DNA of 62,000 nt from Branchiostoma floridae (taxonomy: Eukaryota > Chordata > Leptocardii > Amphioxiformes > Branchiostomatidae), in contig NC_049988.1 of NCBI RefSeq assembly GCF_000003815.2, positions 14,064,400 to 14,126,399 on the forward strand. The letters are read 5' to 3'. Positions 59,820 through 62,000 of the stretch are shown in pieces. The notes beneath the pieces are model-generated. The model ran no database searches. It was not told the DNA's origin and was given only the letters and a program-made list of their open reading frames with translations. Position 1 is the stretch's first letter. Each line of letters begins with the position of its first letter. Position numbers and translations under genes: made by a program.

Positions 59820-60881
59820 TTCAGGGCTTTCAGGCAGTCACCAAACGTTTAAAGATTTTCATATATCATCTCTGCACAATAAAGAAAGATGTTCCATATA
59901 GGATGAAATTGGTTTGCTCTAGAATATACTAAGTTTACAAAGATAATTTTTTTTAATATGAGTCATCATTTTGGTATCAGAAAATTGTATTTTCAGAGTT
60001 TGCCATTTTTAGCGTTTGCCTGCGGTGTTACAGCTGATTCAGTATGGCGGAAGTGAGGTGACAGGAAAACTTTACGACAACACCTGACGAAACTTAGGTA
60101 TTTCTCAGTAACCTGACGTGACACGCTTCCACAGGTGATGCCTTAACGACCTATGATCCCCTAAGCTTCCGACGGCGTCATTAATACGAAGTAACAAGGG
60201 TAGCTTGCTTCCGTTTTTCGATATGATCTTCCCTTGTTTTGTTGGCACAAAATATGTTGTTTCCTCTTCTTGTAGGTTTCAGGTTGTACTAGAGGTTTTC
60301 TTGCTTTGTTGTACCAAGACATCACCTAACTTAATACTGAAATTCTAATGACATAGTATAAACCAGTGCTAGCAGTTTTCAGCTTTAGACACTTCTGGAT
60401 GTTCAATGTAGGAAGAATAGTTAGTTTGAAGGAATTGAAATTTAGTGCTGTGAAACTTCTTTTTGGAAGTGACTATGATACAACAAATCATACAACATAC
60501 ATCCTCCTTGATTTAGTTTGAGGAGGTTAATGTTAACGTTGATTAAGTTTACTATCGTTAGCTGTAAGTACCTTTAAGTTTGCGGTGATTAAATTTTGTG
60601 GTATAAAGAAAGTAATGTTTGCAGCAACACTGTAGTCACGTCACATACTAGTACATACAATGATAATGAGAAGCTCAAAAGCCTTTAAAGATTTTATTTT
60701 TTGTCATAAATGATACAGGTGGTGTTAGAAGTATATATTTATGTACTAAAACTGCCATTCCCTTTGTGGGATCTGTGCTTGCCTGGGATTATTTTAAAGA
60801 ACATTCTAACAACAAATGTTATCCATCAAATAGTGCTGAATCATCATAAAAAGTGATTTTGTTTTTGCCCTGCTGTTTCAG
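59820..60881. other. Divergent promoter region and BLOC1S1 leader
   Basis: No coding exon. A possible untranslated first exon of BLOC1S1 could end at the donor-like TTAG|GTATTT near 60097; it contains only a five-codon upstream frame (ATGGCGGAAGTGAGGTGA). A short AAGTTTGCGGTGATTAAATT remnant at about 60577 belongs to the TA-flanked MITE family. Confidence 0.35.
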
Positions 60882-60891
60882 GTGATACACC

Positions 60892-60952
60892 ATGCTGTCT
60901 GCTATGTTAAAGGAGCATCAGGCTCGACAACAGCAACACAGAGAACTGCAAG
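60892..60952 (+). CDS. BLOC1S1: BLOC1S1 coding exon 1
   Basis: 20 codons plus one base; the exon itself starts at 60882 after an acceptor. The context ACACCATGC is acceptable for initiation. Confidence 0.92.
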
Positions 60953-61465
60953 GTCAGTTCAACATTACCGAACTGAGAACTGTACAGAAAGAATACTTGG
61001 ACCTGAGAAACAGCAATGTTTTCTACACCTGACATTGTGTTTCTAAGATGTCTAATAGACCTAGTATGACAGCATTAACTGAAATACCAAGTTCAGACAG
61101 AGGTACAGTTGTTAAATGCAGGAAGAGTGAAACCAAAGCATTGCTGCTGCTGCCAGCTTGATGGCGTAGCAGCGCCACCTTTTGGCCAATCTGGATAGTG
61201 CAGGATGGAAAACCTGCAAGCCAGTCTATTGAAGTTTCCTCATAGGTGTAAAAAAATACTCAGGTCAGATCATTCTCAGATCACTTTACAAGTTTTATGT
61301 ATTGAAACCTTATATGTTATGCTTTTTCAAGTCTTCTCAAGAGAATTATCATATAAAAGAGGTCTCACAGCTATATATTTGAACTTTTACAGAGAAAAGA
61401 AGAAAGGATACTATAGCAGCAGCCACAGCTGTAACTCTAGCTTTAGGAGAAAATCTCAACTCTGG
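60892..61465 (+). CDS. BLOC1S1: BLOC1S1 (GCN5L1), N-terminal two coding exons, partial
   Basis: Exon 60892-60952 reads MLSAMLKEHQARQQQHRELQ; exon 61393-61465 continues EKRRKDTIAAATAVTLALGE, then NLNSG. Together they match the start of BLOC1S1, a ~125-residue coiled-coil subunit of BLOC-1 and BORC, which act in lysosome-related organelle formation and lysosome positioning, and which is also linked to mitochondrial protein acetylation. The junction is phase 1 (CAAG|GTCAGT to TTTTACAG|AG); exon 2 ends in phase 2 (TCTGG|GTAAG), so at least one more exon lies beyond the window. The acceptor TGTTTCAG at 60881, ten bases before the ATG, means the 5' UTR is split. The start is the conserved MLS of the short isoform. 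Confidence 0.92.
61393..61465 (+). CDS. BLOC1S1: BLOC1S1 coding exon 2
   Basis: 73 nt encoding the conserved EKRRK...AAAT...AL...LN helix segment. Acceptor AACTTTTACAG, donor TCTGG|GTAAGT. Confidence 0.92.
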
Positions 61466-61575
61466 GTAAGTAAACAAGAAGTCAAAGAAATTGTGAGAAA
61501 AGTTTGAAATAATGTTATTAGTAATTACAAAATGTACTTGAGTAGTGAAACTAATTTGTTCTTGTTTAGCTACTA

Positions 61576-62000
61576 TCATGCCCGTAGCCAGGGGGGGTTC
61601 GGAAGAACCCCCCCACACGCTCAAAAGGTCCGCTTTTTCAGATTCGAAGGTCCACTTTTTCATGTCAAGATTTTTTTCAAAGGCATGACTGATTTGCATT
61701 TTCCCTGATAGACATTTCAGCCAATCTTAGTGAGTCTATCAACAAAATTTGCCCCAGAAAGTGCAGGAAATGGCTTTTCAGAGGGTCCAGTTTTCAAAAT
61801 TTCCCCGGACCTCCATTGCGATGCCTCGCGCCTTTGGTGTCGGACATGGTGAAAATATGTCGAGGGAGTTGGCCTCAAAGACTTACGCAAAAGCCTTGTC
61901 CTTTAATAGAAATTCCATTAAACTTCGCAAGCAATTTTTGCCCGTCAAAATGCAGGAAATGACGTTTCAGAGGGTCAAAATTTCAATTTTTCCGGGGGAG
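61576..62000. repeat. Interspersed repeat with internal duplication, runs off the edge
   Basis: Starts near GCCCGTAGCCAGGGGGG. TGCAGGAAATG(A/G)C(G/T)TTTCAG followed by AGGGTC occurs twice (about 61762 and 61951), and GGTCCGCTTTTTCA / GGTCCACTTTTTCA is also paired. It lies in BLOC1S1 intron 2; the class is unknown. Confidence 0.65.

Overview
The window looks like animal nuclear DNA, most probably a cephalochordate (amphioxus, Branchiostoma). It is AT-rich, its genes are split by many GT-AG introns, it is crowded with short inverted-repeat elements, and all three genes are clearly metazoan. The species call is an inference from repeat style and gene structure, not from a search.

Layout. Bases 1-3090 are a 10-bp minisatellite that runs off the left edge. 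Bases 3187-4899 are a large foldback (palindromic) repeat. Bases 5687-7608 (+) hold a three-exon aldo-keto reductase gene coding for 285 residues. From 11.6 to 59.74 kb on the minus strand lies one large integrin alpha gene. I could join 23 exons in a consistent reading frame (3618 nt, 1205 residues). They cover signal peptide, seven-bladed propeller with three calcium loops and no inserted I domain, thigh/calf region, a Ser/Thr-rich linker with a furin-type site, transmembrane helix and a CGFFxR tail. Sequence and tail type place it with the laminin-binding alpha3/6/7 (PS1) group. From 60.88 kb (+) the first two coding exons of BLOC1S1 start and leave the window at the right edge. The integrin and BLOC1S1 are head to head, with a TCTCGCGAGA palindrome between them.

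The most interesting biology is in the integrin gene. It has two alternative last exons (CGFFTR... and CGFFQR...), recalling the A/B tails of vertebrate alpha3/6/7. It also has two candidate in-frame microexons (36 and 30 nt) after the exon for the propeller segment that is alternatively spliced (X1/X2) in alpha6/alpha7. In addition, the 3' end of exon 12, with its splice donor, has been copied several times in an 86-bp array in the following intron.

The introns and the 24.4-kb intron 1 hold many small mobile elements. They include two MITE families with recognisable 9-bp target duplications (Mutator-like), a TA-flanked palindromic family with three copies, a 5S-rRNA-derived element, a probable tRNA-derived SINE, several other inverted-repeat elements and five short tandem duplications. 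I saw no CRISPR array, operon, intact transposase or virus.
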